The notes beneath the pieces are model-generated. The model searched no databases and was not told where the DNA came from. It worked only from the letters and a program-made list of their open reading frames with translations. 64,000 bases of DNA from Carya illinoinensis (lineage: Eukaryota > Streptophyta > Magnoliopsida > Fagales > Juglandaceae): positions 20,349,364 to 20,413,363 of the forward strand of contig NC_056762.1 in the NCBI RefSeq assembly GCF_018687715.1, in the 5' to 3' direction. The position numbers and the translations under genes are program-made. Below, one piece after another: positions 10,193 through 22,779 of this stretch. How positions within the stretch are numbered: the first letter of the stretch is position 1; the number at the start of each line of letters is the position of its first letter.

Positions 10193-11892
10193 TAGGGGTA
10201 AGAATCGACCGGTCTGGACCAACCAAACCGACCAGACCGGCCATTTTTGGACCGGACCGGACCGGACTGAATTGGGTCCAGTCCTATCCAATTTTAAGAG
10301 GACCGAACTCACTCAGTCCGGTCCTGGTCCAAGGGTTTTCCATCCCAGACCGAACCGAATGAAAAAAAATAAAAAATATATATCATTTTTTACTAATACT
10401 AATATTTATAATTATATACTAATACTAATATCTATACTAATACTAATAGTCTAATATGGTATTAAAAAAATAATACTAATAGTCTAATATTATAATATAC
10501 TATAGTTATACTTATACTAATATAGACTATATAGTTATATTAAATACTATAAGTAATACTAATACTAATATATAGCTAAATCACTATAAGTATAACTGTA
10601 TAACTATATATATTTAGTATGAATGTATTATTATATTCTTTAATGTATAACTATAATATATAGTATTACTATATATTAATATATTAACATATTATAAGAG
10701 TCATAGTATAAATTATAATATAGAAATTATAATATACTAAATCACTATAACAATATAACTAATACTAATATATAGCTATACTATTAGTCCACTATTAATA
10801 CTATTATATAGTTATACTTTTCACTATAATTAGCATTAATATATATCTATATAGTTGTACTAATACTATTAGTCTAGTATATAGTCTAAGACTCTTAAGT
10901 CTGATATAAGCTATATGGCTATAACTAATACTAATATTATTAATACTAATAATGTAGAAAATAGTTATACTAACTGATTAATTCAATATAACTAATATTA
11001 CTGATATGATATAGCTATACTAAATTACTAATAGTCTAATACAAATTACTGATAGTTATACTAACTGATTAATTCAACATAACTAATATTATTAATACTA
11101 GTATAAGTCTATAACCATAGACTATAGTATTTCTATAACTAAATCATTATAAGTCTATAACTATATATATTTAGTATCAATGTATTATTATACTATTTAA
11201 TGTATAACTATTAACTATAATATATAGTACTAGTATATATTAATATATTAACATATTATAAGAGTTATGGTATAAATTATAATATATCATATATGTATAA
11301 ATTTATAATGTATTAGTATAGTTAACTTAATATGTAATATGTTAGTATTAAATCACTATAACTACATAGAGTATTAGTTATATAGTATTTAATATAACTA
11401 CATAGAGTATTAGTAATAAGAGTATTACTATTATTTAATATAGTATGACATAAAGTATTAATAAATGTGTGGTGTTTGAAGAGATATAGTAATACTAGTA
11501 TATTACATATAGTATTACTATTATTACATATAGTTATTAGTTATAATATTAGTACTAGTGTATTATTAGTTATAGCAAATAAGTTAATAACTATTACTAA
11601 TTTACTATATACTAATAGACTAATAGTATTAGTATATCACTAATATATATTAATATATATAATAGTATACTATATATATTAAATATATCACAATATAATT
11701 ACGTAAGTATTAAACAAAAGGCCATAGGATTAAAAAAAAAAAAAAAGTCAACCGTGGACTGACTGGACCAAATGGGACCGGACCGTCCCGACCCTTAGGG
11801 AGTTCGGTCCGGTTCAGGGTGGGAAAACCCTTAACCGAATAGGTCCAGTCCAGTCTGCAAAACCTCTTCGGACCAGACCGAACTCACCCCTA
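10193..11892. mobile_element. hAT-like non-autonomous element in the Copia-II LTR
   Basis: Comparison with the other Copia-II LTR shows an insertion at this point. The ends are inverted (TAGGGGTAAG... and ...CTCACCCCTA), and the flanks are an A-run giving a near-perfect 8-bp repeat (AAAAAAAA / AAAAAAAG), as expected for hAT elements. Both subterminal regions are full of GGACCGGAC / GGTCCGGT-type words in both orientations. The 1.4-kb core is extremely AT-rich, built from short words such as ACTAATACTAAT and TATAGTTATA, with no transposase. Confidence 0.75.
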
Positions 11893-12174
11893 AAAAAAAG
11901 TATCAATCACTTTTGAAAATATTTAAATAAAATATGCACATGTGAAAGATGACAATCAATCATCTTTAATATTTTCAAAATTCAAACATTTAATCATGTA
12001 ATGCACATGTGAAAGATGACAATCAATCATATTTCATAATTTTCAAATTTAATTTTTAAAATATTTATACACATGTTGAAAATCTATTTTAATGCTTTAT
12101 GATAAAATATTAATTTTAAACCTTAATCCTAATTTCAAATTTTTAAGAGATTTACAATATTACTATATGACTTT

Positions 12175-13877
12175 TGTGACGCCCCCAAATCCCCATGCAC
12201 AGACATGGGGAAATCGAGGCGTCCGAATGATGACATCACGGGTCATCACCCTATCGACGTGTGCCAAGTGTGTGAAAAAGCGACGAATGTGCACAAGAAA
12301 TATGCAGCGAAAAGCCAATCAATAACTAAGTACTAGAATTTTTCTTGTTTAATACAAAGCTATTTAAAACAAACATAAATAAATATTACAAGACACAAAT
12401 ATAATTTTTAAACCAAATACAAAACATAAACTTCAGCACCCCGGCGGAGCTGCGTCCTCGGGCTCAGCCTCCTCCTCCTCATCCTCGATCTCTGCACCAA
12501 AATCTACGAAACCAAAATGGTGCCGCAGGTAAGTAAAATCCAAACACCACCAGATAAATATATATAGAACTCAAACAATATGCATGAAGTGATGCCAATG
12601 CGCAAAACCCATAAAATCATATTTTTCCACACACGTCAAAAATCTCATTTGGCCTAAAAACAAACCCTTTTCAAATATCACGCCAAAAGTCACATTTGGC
12701 CCATATCTATCTCAACCCATTATCCAATTAATCCGTATGCACCATGACCTCCCCTAGGGGTCATCCGCACACCCTGGCTCCAGTGCCACACCGCAGGTTA
12801 CGACTACGCATGTGACACCTAACGAGCGATGCCCAGTTCTGCGCCCCGCGCATTCGTAGGCAAGCATCCTCTAGCCCTCGCCAGCGAAGGGCCACGGAGT
12901 CGGTGCGTAGAGCGATGCCCGGTTCCGCGCCCGGCTCGTTCGTAGCCAAGCATCCCCTAGCCCCCGCTCCCGTCGTTGCCCAGCGAAAACTCAGGGGACG
13001 TCACTCAGTTTATTCTGCTCCCGAGTAACCAGAGGAGCTCCACCGAGATAATACCCCATCCCGACTTGGGGTTGTGCTACACACGCACCCGAAAATCCAC
13101 TTACGCCAATAAAACAGATTTTTCTCAAATTAAATAAAACGCACGCGCATGTACCATGTAAATGCGATTTCAATGCACAAAACGATCAACCAACCATAAA
13201 TCAATAAAACAAGCAACTCCGTCCTCCATCCATCCGACCCTCGAACTCCTCGGACTCAGTCCGGAATCAGCCAACCAACAGATAAATAATTATTGAATGA
13301 GCAAAATATATTTAAATCTGAAAGTAGGGTTTGGAAAATACTTACAGCGCTATACGGTATTTTTAGAAAGCTTGCGGCGTTGCAAATGGCGGAGAAAAAG
13401 CAACGTAACAGTGAAAATTCACTGTGGCCGTGGGTTGTAAAATACCCACTTTTGAACGGGGACAAACCAAGGCTTGAGATTGATAGGGAATGGTCTAAGG
13501 ATGATTATGAAGCTAGTGGAAGTGAAGTTTGGCCGTGGGTGGCGGTGAAAACGGTGTTTGATGGCCGGATTTCTCAAAATGGAAAGCTAGCTCGTGGGAG
13601 CTGTTCCGGTGGCTATTAGAGGCCGGAAATGGGTGGGTTAGGACGGCAAGGAATCGGTGATGAAGTGGTGAGGAGGTGGTGGCTGGAGGTGGAGCGACGG
13701 CGGCGGATCGGGGCAAAAACCGTGGGGCTTCTTGAGCATTTTTCGGCCAAACAGCTGGCCGGATGGGGCTGGGGTTTGGTGGGATGGTGCGCCAGCAGGA
13801 GGGGGTTCGACCGGCGGGGGTGGTGTCGACCATGGTGGCCGGACGGCGGTGGGTCGGGGCTGGGGCTGAATCCGGTG

Positions 13878-13968
<91 letters not shown>

Positions 13969-14297
13969 CGACGCACGGGAGAGAGAAAAGGAAAAAGAAG
14001 AAGAAAAAAGAAAAGGAAAAAGAAAAAGGAAAGAAAAGAGGAAAAAAAAAAAGAAAAAGGAAAAAGAGAAAAGAAAAGATGTAGGAAATAAATGAGATCC
14101 AATCCTCACTCCAGAAAGCAAAACAAATCCGCCGAAAACGAGATTAAAAACCGTAAAACGACTAATTAAATAAAACACAACATCCAACAAATAAAAACCA
14201 ATTTTAAAACGCAATAATTTAAAATAAATAAACCAAGATATTAATTAAATTAAAAACAACCCTTCAGTGAAAATACACGCAAAAGCGGGTCATCACA
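12175..14297 (-). repeat. 3' LTR of the Ty3/gypsy element
   Basis: 2123-bp LTR bounded by TGTGACGCCC on the left and GGGTCATCACA on the right (plus-strand view). It contains an (AG)42 run at 13882-13965, an adjacent AAAAG-rich purine tract, a donor-like GTAAGT (minus, about 13346) and the acidic-tail ORF near 12.44 kb. The RERERE and LSLSLS ORFs are translations of the dinucleotide repeat. Confidence 0.93.
13882..13965. repeat. (AG)42 microsatellite in the 3' LTR
   Basis: Uninterrupted AG dinucleotides, 84 bp. The homologous position in the 5' LTR has about 125 bp, and solo LTRs A and B have no long array here. Confidence 0.97.
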
Positions 14298-14309
14298 TCC
14301 TCCCCCCTT
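14298..14309 (-). other. polypurine tract of the Ty3/gypsy element
   Basis: On the minus strand AAGGGGGGAGGA sits directly before the LTR start TGTGATGA. This is the expected position and composition for the plus-strand priming site of reverse transcription. Confidence 0.85.
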
Positions 14310-14415
14310 AAAACAAATTTCGTTCTCGAAATTTGCAAGATCAACTACCAACTTAAAGCAAGCCACATAAAATCACATAAACCAACTGTGACCAAGATTA
14401 AGATACGTACCTTCA

Positions 14416-17400
14416 TTACTCAAACAAGTATGGGTACTGCTCCCTCATGTCCGCTACTTGCTCCCAAGAGAAGTCTTGAGCTAACGGATCTCCCCACGCC
14501 ACCTTAACCAAAGGTATCATCTTGGACCTCAACTGTTGCTCCTTCCAATCTATAATATGCGACGGAACAACCTCATAAGTGAGATCCAATTGCAACTGAA
14601 TACCCTCTGGGTCGACCAAGCGTGGCTCTTGCTGTCCAAAGCTCTTCTTCAAGGACGATACGTGGAAGACATCATGAATATCCCTAAAATACTCTAGCAA
14701 AGCAACTCTATAGGCGACGGACCCTACCTTCTCCAGAATCTGGAAAGGGCCGACATACCGTAGATCCAGTTTCCTCTTCTTACCAAAATGCTTAACACCT
14801 CTCATGGGAGAGACTTTGAGATAAACCCAATCACCAACTTCAAAAGACAACTCTCTCCTCCTGGTATCAGCGTAGCTTTTCTGGCGACTCTGAGCTGCCG
14901 CCATTTTATCTCTGATGATCCGGACTTGGCTTTGCATCTCTTGAATTATTTCGAGTACAATAATCTTACTCTGCCCGACTTCATCACAACACAAGGGCGA
15001 TCTACACTTCCTCCCGTAAAGAGCTTCATAGGGAGCCATCTGAATGGTCGCATGGAAGCTGTTATTATATGCAAACTCTATGAGCGGCAAATGGTTTTCC
15101 CAACTCCCTTGAAATTCCATGACACATGCTCGCAACATGTCTTCAAGGGTCTGAATGGTGTGCTCTGATTGACCGTCTGTCTGAGGGTGGTAAGCAGTAC
15201 TGAACTTCAACTTAGTACCCAAAGCTGCCTGCAAATTTTCCAGAACTGCGACGTGAACCTTGGGTCTCGATCCGACACTATACTCTTTGGTATGCCGTGC
15301 AGCCGCACTATCTCCTTAACATACAAGTGGGTCAACTTACCCAAGGAGTCGGTGTTATTAACAGGCAAGAAATGAGCACTCTTCGTTAACCGGTCAACAA
15401 TCACCCAAACAGAATTTTTCCCACTAGGCGTTCTCGGCAAACCCACTACAAAGTCCATCGTGATGTCATCCCATTTCCACTCAGGAATAGGGAGGGATTG
15501 AAGCATACCAGCGGGTCTTTGATGCTTGACCTTCACTTGACGGCATGTGTGACATTTCTCAACATATAAGGCAATATCCCTCTTCATTCCATCCCACCAG
15601 TAATTTTTCTTCAAGTCCCGGTACATCTTGGTACTGCCGGGATGAACTGAATAAGGGGCCACATGAGCTTCTGCCATGATCCGTTCCTTGAATTCCGAAT
15701 CTTTGGGGACCATTCTGCGATCTCGGAACCGAAGTATCCCATCTTTATCCATGCTATAATGCAACGACCCTCGAGATTTTCTGACCCTTTTTCTGATATT
15801 CAGTAGCTTTGGATCCTTCCTTTGAAGAGTCTTCAATTCTTCAAAATCAGTTACCTGAATATCAAGAACTGAAGATAAAATCTCTTCTTGCTGCGAACTC
15901 TCAATAAGGAGCCTTCTCATCCCACCAAGCAACGAATTCAATTCCGATGGCTCGGCTTCATCTCCCAAGTGCGATTTTCGGTTCAAAGCATCAGCAACTA
16001 TATTAGCCTTCCCCGGATGGTATTTGATCTCACACTGGTAGTCACTGATTAGCTCTAGCCATCGCCTCTGCCTCATGTTCAGATTTTTTTGGGAAAATAA
16101 ATGCTTCAAGCTCTTGTGATCAGTGTACACCTCACATGCTTCCCCATACAAAAAGTGCCGCCAGATCTTGAGTGCAAAAACAATCGCAGCCAATTCCAAA
16201 TCGTGCGTCGGATAATTCTTCTCATGGTCCTTTAACTGACGAGATGCATAGGCAACAACCCGTCCTTTCTGCATAAGGACACAACCCAAACCGAACTTAG
16301 ACGCATCACTGAAGACTACGAATGGCTTATGCGGTTCTGGAAGCGCTAACACTGGTGCCGTCGTTAACCTGTTCTTTAATTCTTGGAAGCTTCTCTCACA
16401 CTTATCTGACCAAACAAATTCTGTATTCTTCTGAGTCAGAGCTGTGAGAGGTCCAGATAGGCAAGCAAATCCCTCCACAAATCTTCGGTAATAACCAGCA
16501 AGCCCCAAGAAACTCCGGATCTTGCGCACTGTAGTCAGACGCGGCCATGACAAAATGGCTTCCACCTTATTAGGATCAACAGCCACTCCGTCTCGGGAAA
16601 TCACATGTCCAAGAAATCTGACTTCCTCCAGCCAGAATTCACACTTGCTGAGCTTGGCATATAATTGGTGTTCTCTCAATTTCCCAAGTACCAGACGAAG
16701 ATGATACACATGTTCTTCAACATCTCGGGAATAAATCAGAATATCATCAATAAACACTACCACAAAGGAATCCAGATAAGGTCGAAATACTCGATTCATC
16801 AAATCCATGAAAGCAGCAAGGGCATTAGCTAACCCAAACGACATCACCTTAAATTCATAATGCCCATACCTCGACCTGAAAGCAGTTTTAGGCACATCCT
16901 TGTCTCTGATCCTCAGCTGGTAGTATCCCGACCTCAAATCAATCTTCGAGAACACGGCTGCTCCTTGAAGCTGATCAAATAAATCATCTATCCGCGGGAG
17001 AGGATATTTATTTTTGATGGTCACCTTGTTTAATTCCCGATAATCTATGCACATACGGAGGGTCCCATCTTTCTTTTTAACGAACAATACTGGCGCACCC
17101 CACGGCGAAGTACTAGGCTGAATAAATCCCTTATCTACCAGCTCTTGCAACTGAGTCTTCAATTCTTTTAATTCAGCCGGTGCCATGCGATAAGGAGCTT
17201 TATGTACAGGAGCCGCTCCAGGTTCCAAGTCTATAACAAACTCCATTTCCCGAACAGGGGGTAGTCCGGGCAAGTCATCCACAAACACATCGGGAAATTC
17301 TTCCACAACTGAAATGTCTACTAAAGACTTCTCCTCGGACGGCGTGGACACCATCTGAACTAAGAATGCATCCGCTCCCCATGCAATCTCTCTTCTTGCT

Positions 17401-17819
17401 TGAATTGCCGATATAATTACCGGCTTTTCTTTTAACTTACTCCCTGCAAATTCCAGACAATCACCATCTGGAAGCTGAAAGGTAATTACCCGACTTCTGC
17501 AATTAATACTCGCAGAATATCGATATAGCCAATCCATCCCGAGGATGATATCAAAACCCAACAGCTTAAACACAACCAAATCAGCATCCAAGAACCTTCC
17601 ATCAAAATTTAACGGGCATCCCAACGCAACCTTGGAGCACCATACCATTTCACCATCGGGTAAAGCCAACACCAATGACTTTGGCAAAGGTTCCGTGACC
17701 AAATTACACATCCGCGCAAACATGGAAGATACAAATGACCGTGAAGCACCGGAATCAAACAAAGTGCAAGCATAAAACTCATACAGATGGACTCTCCCTG
17801 AACCAAACACATAACCCAT
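14416..17819 (-). pseudogene. Ty3/gypsy pol (protease-RT-RNase H-integrase-chromodomain-like), one frameshift
   Basis: Domains in order on the minus strand: aspartic protease (FDSGAS, about 17745); reverse transcriptase with the catalytic box FIDDILIYS (about 16730-16757); RNase H (FSDAS ... TDHKSLKHL); integrase with HHCC ([10 protein letters not shown] ... CHTC), catalytic D residues ([17 protein letters not shown]) and the glutamate region (HPQTDGQSE); a GPF/Y module (YVGPFQILEKVGSVAYRV); and a C-terminal chromodomain-like segment (IIDWKEQQLRSK...YPYLF). A single-base deletion near 15240-15242 shifts the frame inside the integrase core, so residues after about 15234 lie in another frame. 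This gives an 873-residue ORF plus a 272-residue ORF. The RT box retains both aspartates. The Tekay/Del-like lineage is an inference from the C-terminal motif. The first ATG in frame is at 17819; a spliced gag-pol fusion is also possible (see the intron entry). Confidence 0.9.
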
Positions 17820-17897
17820 GAAATCCAAAATAACAAAGGAGAAACCAAATACACCAAAATTAAATCCAACATAAAATTAAATTAAATTAATCCATAC
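17798..17897 (-). other. candidate 100-nt GT-AG intron between gag and pol
   Basis: On the minus strand, gag ends ...VITSMD-stop. A GT (17897-17896, GTATGG) lies eight bases upstream of that stop codon. A CAG (17800-17798, TTGGTTCAG) lies upstream of the protease. The stretch between is T-rich and AT-rich, as plant introns are. Its removal leaves the gag frame (phase 0, one base into a codon) and the pol frame compatible, and eliminates the gag stop. This is inferred from frame arithmetic and splice consensus only. A simple insertion or separate pol translation are alternatives. Confidence 0.4.
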
Positions 17898-19113
17898 TTG
17901 TAATTACTCCAGCATCATGGGTCGCTGGTGCCTCATCATCCACCTCTCCGGGTGTGACAGCATAAACCCGGGCTTGCACTGCTTGCCTTGGATTTGTTCT
18001 TCCACCGCGTCTACCTCCACGGCTTCCTTGAACTCTGACGGGGCACTCCCGAGCAATATGTCCCACTTGGCCGCACCGGTAACACTGGGGTCCATCACTC
18101 AGCCGATACTCGCCCTCATGAGCTCTATTACATGCTCCACAAATTGGCACCCGTCCTCCCATACGAACACCTGAGGAGGCTTGAGGTCTGGTTCTGATCC
18201 GCTGAATAAATTTCTGAGGCGAACCCGAGCTGCTTCTTTCACCAGAAAAATTCTGCCTCTTATGACCCGGAGGGGAGCCCATACTCAGATTATTCTCTCG
18301 CTCCACAAGGGTGGCCACATCCACTAATTCCTGAAAAGTGGATATCCAATGACTAACCACCATACGGAGTATATCAGGGCGTAGTCCCTCCTGAAAACGA
18401 TCAGCTCGCATCTCCTCTGTGGCGATAAGGTGGGGAGCAAATCGCTCAAGTTCTATAAACCTTCTGGCGTACTGTTCCACTGTCATGCCTCCTTGGACCA
18501 AATTTGAGAACTCTCTTGCCTTTTGCTTCTTTACCGATGCAGGAAAGAAGCGGTCGTTAAATTCTTTCTTGAAGCGTTGCCAAGTTACAGCGGCGAATGA
18601 TCCCAACTCAGCTTCTAACATCACCCTCTTGGTATCCCATCAATCAAAAGCAGTGCCTTGCAAGAGATAGCTGGCGTAGAGTACCTGTTGCGCCTCAGTA
18701 CAACCACACACCTCAAAAGTTCTTTCCAGGTCTTTGATCCACTTTCCAGCTTGAAGCGGATCCTCTTCTCCAGTGAAGTGTGGGGTCCTATGCGCCAGAA
18801 AGTGCTCATAGGTGCATCCGGCTTGCACCATGCTGCTAGATCCTCCCGGGTAAAGCCAAGGCCCTCCCTGATATGGCCAACGACCTCCTGGTTGAGGCCA
18901 AAGTCCTTCTTGTTGCGGACAAGGCCCTCCTTGTGGCGGCCAGGGACCCCCTTGTTGTGGCCAAGGTCCCCCTGGTTGTGGCTAAGGCCCTGTCTGCTGT
19001 GGCCTAAAATTTTGCTGCATAAACTCCGTCATCCGCCGTATGGCTTGGGCTATGGAGTCATCTCTTGACGTATTGTCCCGTGGCTCCTGAGTAGATTTCT
19101 TTGGCCTCCCCAT
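17887..19113 (-). pseudogene. Ty3/gypsy gag with two nonsense codons
   Basis: The start codon is ATG at 19113 (MGRPKKSTQEPRDN...), 408 codons to the stop at 17887. The N-terminal third contains about six heptapeptide repeats of GGPWPQQ type (18841-18981). The capsid-like region follows (EEDPLQAGKWIKDLERTF ... TWQRFKKEFNDRFFP ... EQYARRFIELERFAPHL), then a CCHC knuckle CYRCGQVGHIAREC (about 18095) and a basic RGSRGGRRGGR tail. Two in-frame stops occur: TAG at 18984-18982 and TGA at 18642-18640. Both sit where a Trp codon fits the pattern, so both could be single G-to-A changes. No frameshift is seen. Confidence 0.9.
18841..18984 (-). repeat. 21-bp tandem repeat encoding GGPWPQQ-type heptads in gag
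   Basis: Reading the gag frame, successive 7-residue units are PQPGGPW, PQQGGPW, PPQGGPC, PQQEGLW, PQPGGRW and PYQGGPW, then LYPGG. The unit length is 21 bp with no slippage. The region precedes the capsid-like domain. Confidence 0.9.
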
Positions 19114-19381
19114 TTTCCTGCCACCACAACCTTCGACCCCCTTTCAAAAAACAAAACAAATAAAGCCAACAACATCAAAAACAAAACCAAAGACCAACAC
19201 CACATCACACAAAACAGAAGAAACCAACTGCAAAAACATAACTAAATAAATAAAAACAAACAAACAAGTTCAAACAAATAAAACAATTTAAATAACTTTA
19301 CTTAACACAAATTTTAAAACACAACTTTAAAAGCATTCTGGTACTACCTACGGGATATGTGGTTTTACCCAGAGCCAAACC

Positions 19382-19393
19382 GCTCTGATACCA
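19382..19393 (-). other. primer-binding site of the Ty3/gypsy element
   Basis: On the minus strand TGGTATCAGAGC lies two bases after the 5' LTR end (...GCGTCACA GG). It matches the complement of the initiator tRNA-Met 3' end. Confidence 0.9.
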
Positions 19394-19395
19394 CC

Positions 19396-21524
<2,129 letters not shown>

Positions 21525-22143
21525 ACTTTAATTTAAACTTGTTCCCTTCTTGCTCATGCTTGGTTCCTTGACGTACTTAACTCTATTATGTAGACAACTT
21601 GAGCTTGAGACTCATTTATTATTTAAATTAATTTGTTATTATCAAAATCTATGTGTAAATATATAATTATACAAAACTTGAAACATTGGATTCAACAATC
21701 TCCCTCTTTTTTATTATGATAAATACTTGATAGAACCTGAAGCATATATTAATACTTAAGCTCCTCCTGAGAATGTGCGTTAGTTTTTCAAGCAAAAGTA
21801 TAAATATAATTCCAAACATATATAACAAGTTTAGCAATTCAAACAATGTTAATGTTCTCATCTAACACTTCTCCCCCTTTTGGCATCATTAAAAAGGATT
21901 CACATCAAGTAAATAGACTGAAGAAAATGGTATGTTAGTAGAAACTGTAGATAATTAAAAAAATGGATCCGTCTGTGACCCAACAAGTGTGGCTGGAGAT
22001 TTGAAAAAATCGTTTGATGTTGTTGAAAAATGAGAGTAAGGGCTCCGAGTTTCTAAAAAAATGTCATTTTCACCAATCGGTAAAAAAAAATTACATTGCT
22101 CTTTGACTTGGATAATAGCTCGTCTTGTTCTTTATGTTATCTT

Positions 22144-22150
22144 TATAAAA
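22144..22150 (+). promoter_or_regulatory. TATA-like box upstream of the antisense ORF in Copia-II
   Basis: TATAAAA lies about 105 bp upstream of the ATG at 22255. A pyrimidine-rich, AUG-poor leader (CATCTCTATAACTCATCTGC...) lies between them. The spacing suits a plant core promoter plus a short 5' UTR. In AT-rich DNA a TATAAAA can be chance. Confidence 0.35.
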
Positions 22151-22254
22151 TCAGTCTTAAAGTTCATTCAATCTGCATCAAATCTTTTTTTCATCTCTAT
22201 AACTCATCTGCATTCCTTCAACATTCTCACTTTAAGCCTTTAATTCTTTTCTCA

Positions 22255-22692
22255 ATGGCTTATTCTTCTAACATTTCTCTAGATCCATCCATGAGGTATT
22301 CTGCACCTCAACCTCTTGTCCTTTCTGTAGCTGCCATTGGTGCCATATTACAGCAAGAAAATAATAATTTGGTTAATAAGTCAGATTTCAATACTATCTA
22401 CGACTTGGTGAGTCTTGAGACTCGCTACTCCTCCTCTATTGTTGCTTTTCCCCAGCGGCTACAAGTTAGAAACCATAAGATTGAAAAGCTTAAAGAATAA
22501 ATTGTTGTATTTCAACTAATTGTTCAAAAGTCTCACACAAGGGAAGGAATCATTCGGCAGAAGAATAAATAGTTGAAATCTCTACTAGATTCTTTATTCC
22601 GCTTGCCAGTTCCTATGTATAAGAATGACATGATATTGTATGAAGAGAATGAGCGTCTCAAACATGAGGTTAAGAATTTCAAGTTTATGTAA
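22255..22692 (+). pseudogene. antisense ORF in Copia-II, coiled-coil-like, two stops
   Basis: It lies between the end of the minus-strand pol and the PPT/3' LTR of Copia-II, but reads on the opposite strand. The frame runs ATG (MAYSSNISLDPSMRYSAPQP...) for 145 codons to TAA at 22690-22692, with in-frame stops only at 22498-22500 (TAA) and 22570-22572 (TAG). Across both stops the translation keeps a consistent charged, heptad-like character (LETRYSSSIVAF, RNHKIEKLKE; NDMILYEENERLKHEVKNF), as expected for a once-functional coiled-coil protein. I do not recognise a domain. Antisense ORFs in this position are known in some Ty3/gypsy Tat elements; I know of no standard description for Sirevirus-type copia. 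Chance ORF structure is the main alternative. Confidence 0.5.
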
Positions 22693-22779
22693 AAGTATTT
22701 AAAAAATATTTCTCTATTTTTATTGACTCTGGTCTATCTTTTAAGAAATATTCATAGCATGCATCATACCTATTTCTCT

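Noticed and set aside
13763..14102. Long RERERE, LSLSLS and KEKEKK-type ORFs on both strands, also at 20.7-21.35, 8.2-8.96, 3.1-3.42 and 46.65-46.92 kb
   Set aside because: They are translations of (AG)n or purine-rich tracts; dinucleotide repeats stay open in several frames, and lengths vary between LTR copies.
14788..15375. Plus-strand ORFs over the gypsy integrase (14788-15168 and 15169-15375)
   Set aside because: Shadows of the minus-strand pol frame; their products have no domain.
15207..17828. Start of the gypsy pol at 17828
   Set aside because: That position is a TTG; the first ATG in the frame is at 17819, so 17819 was used.
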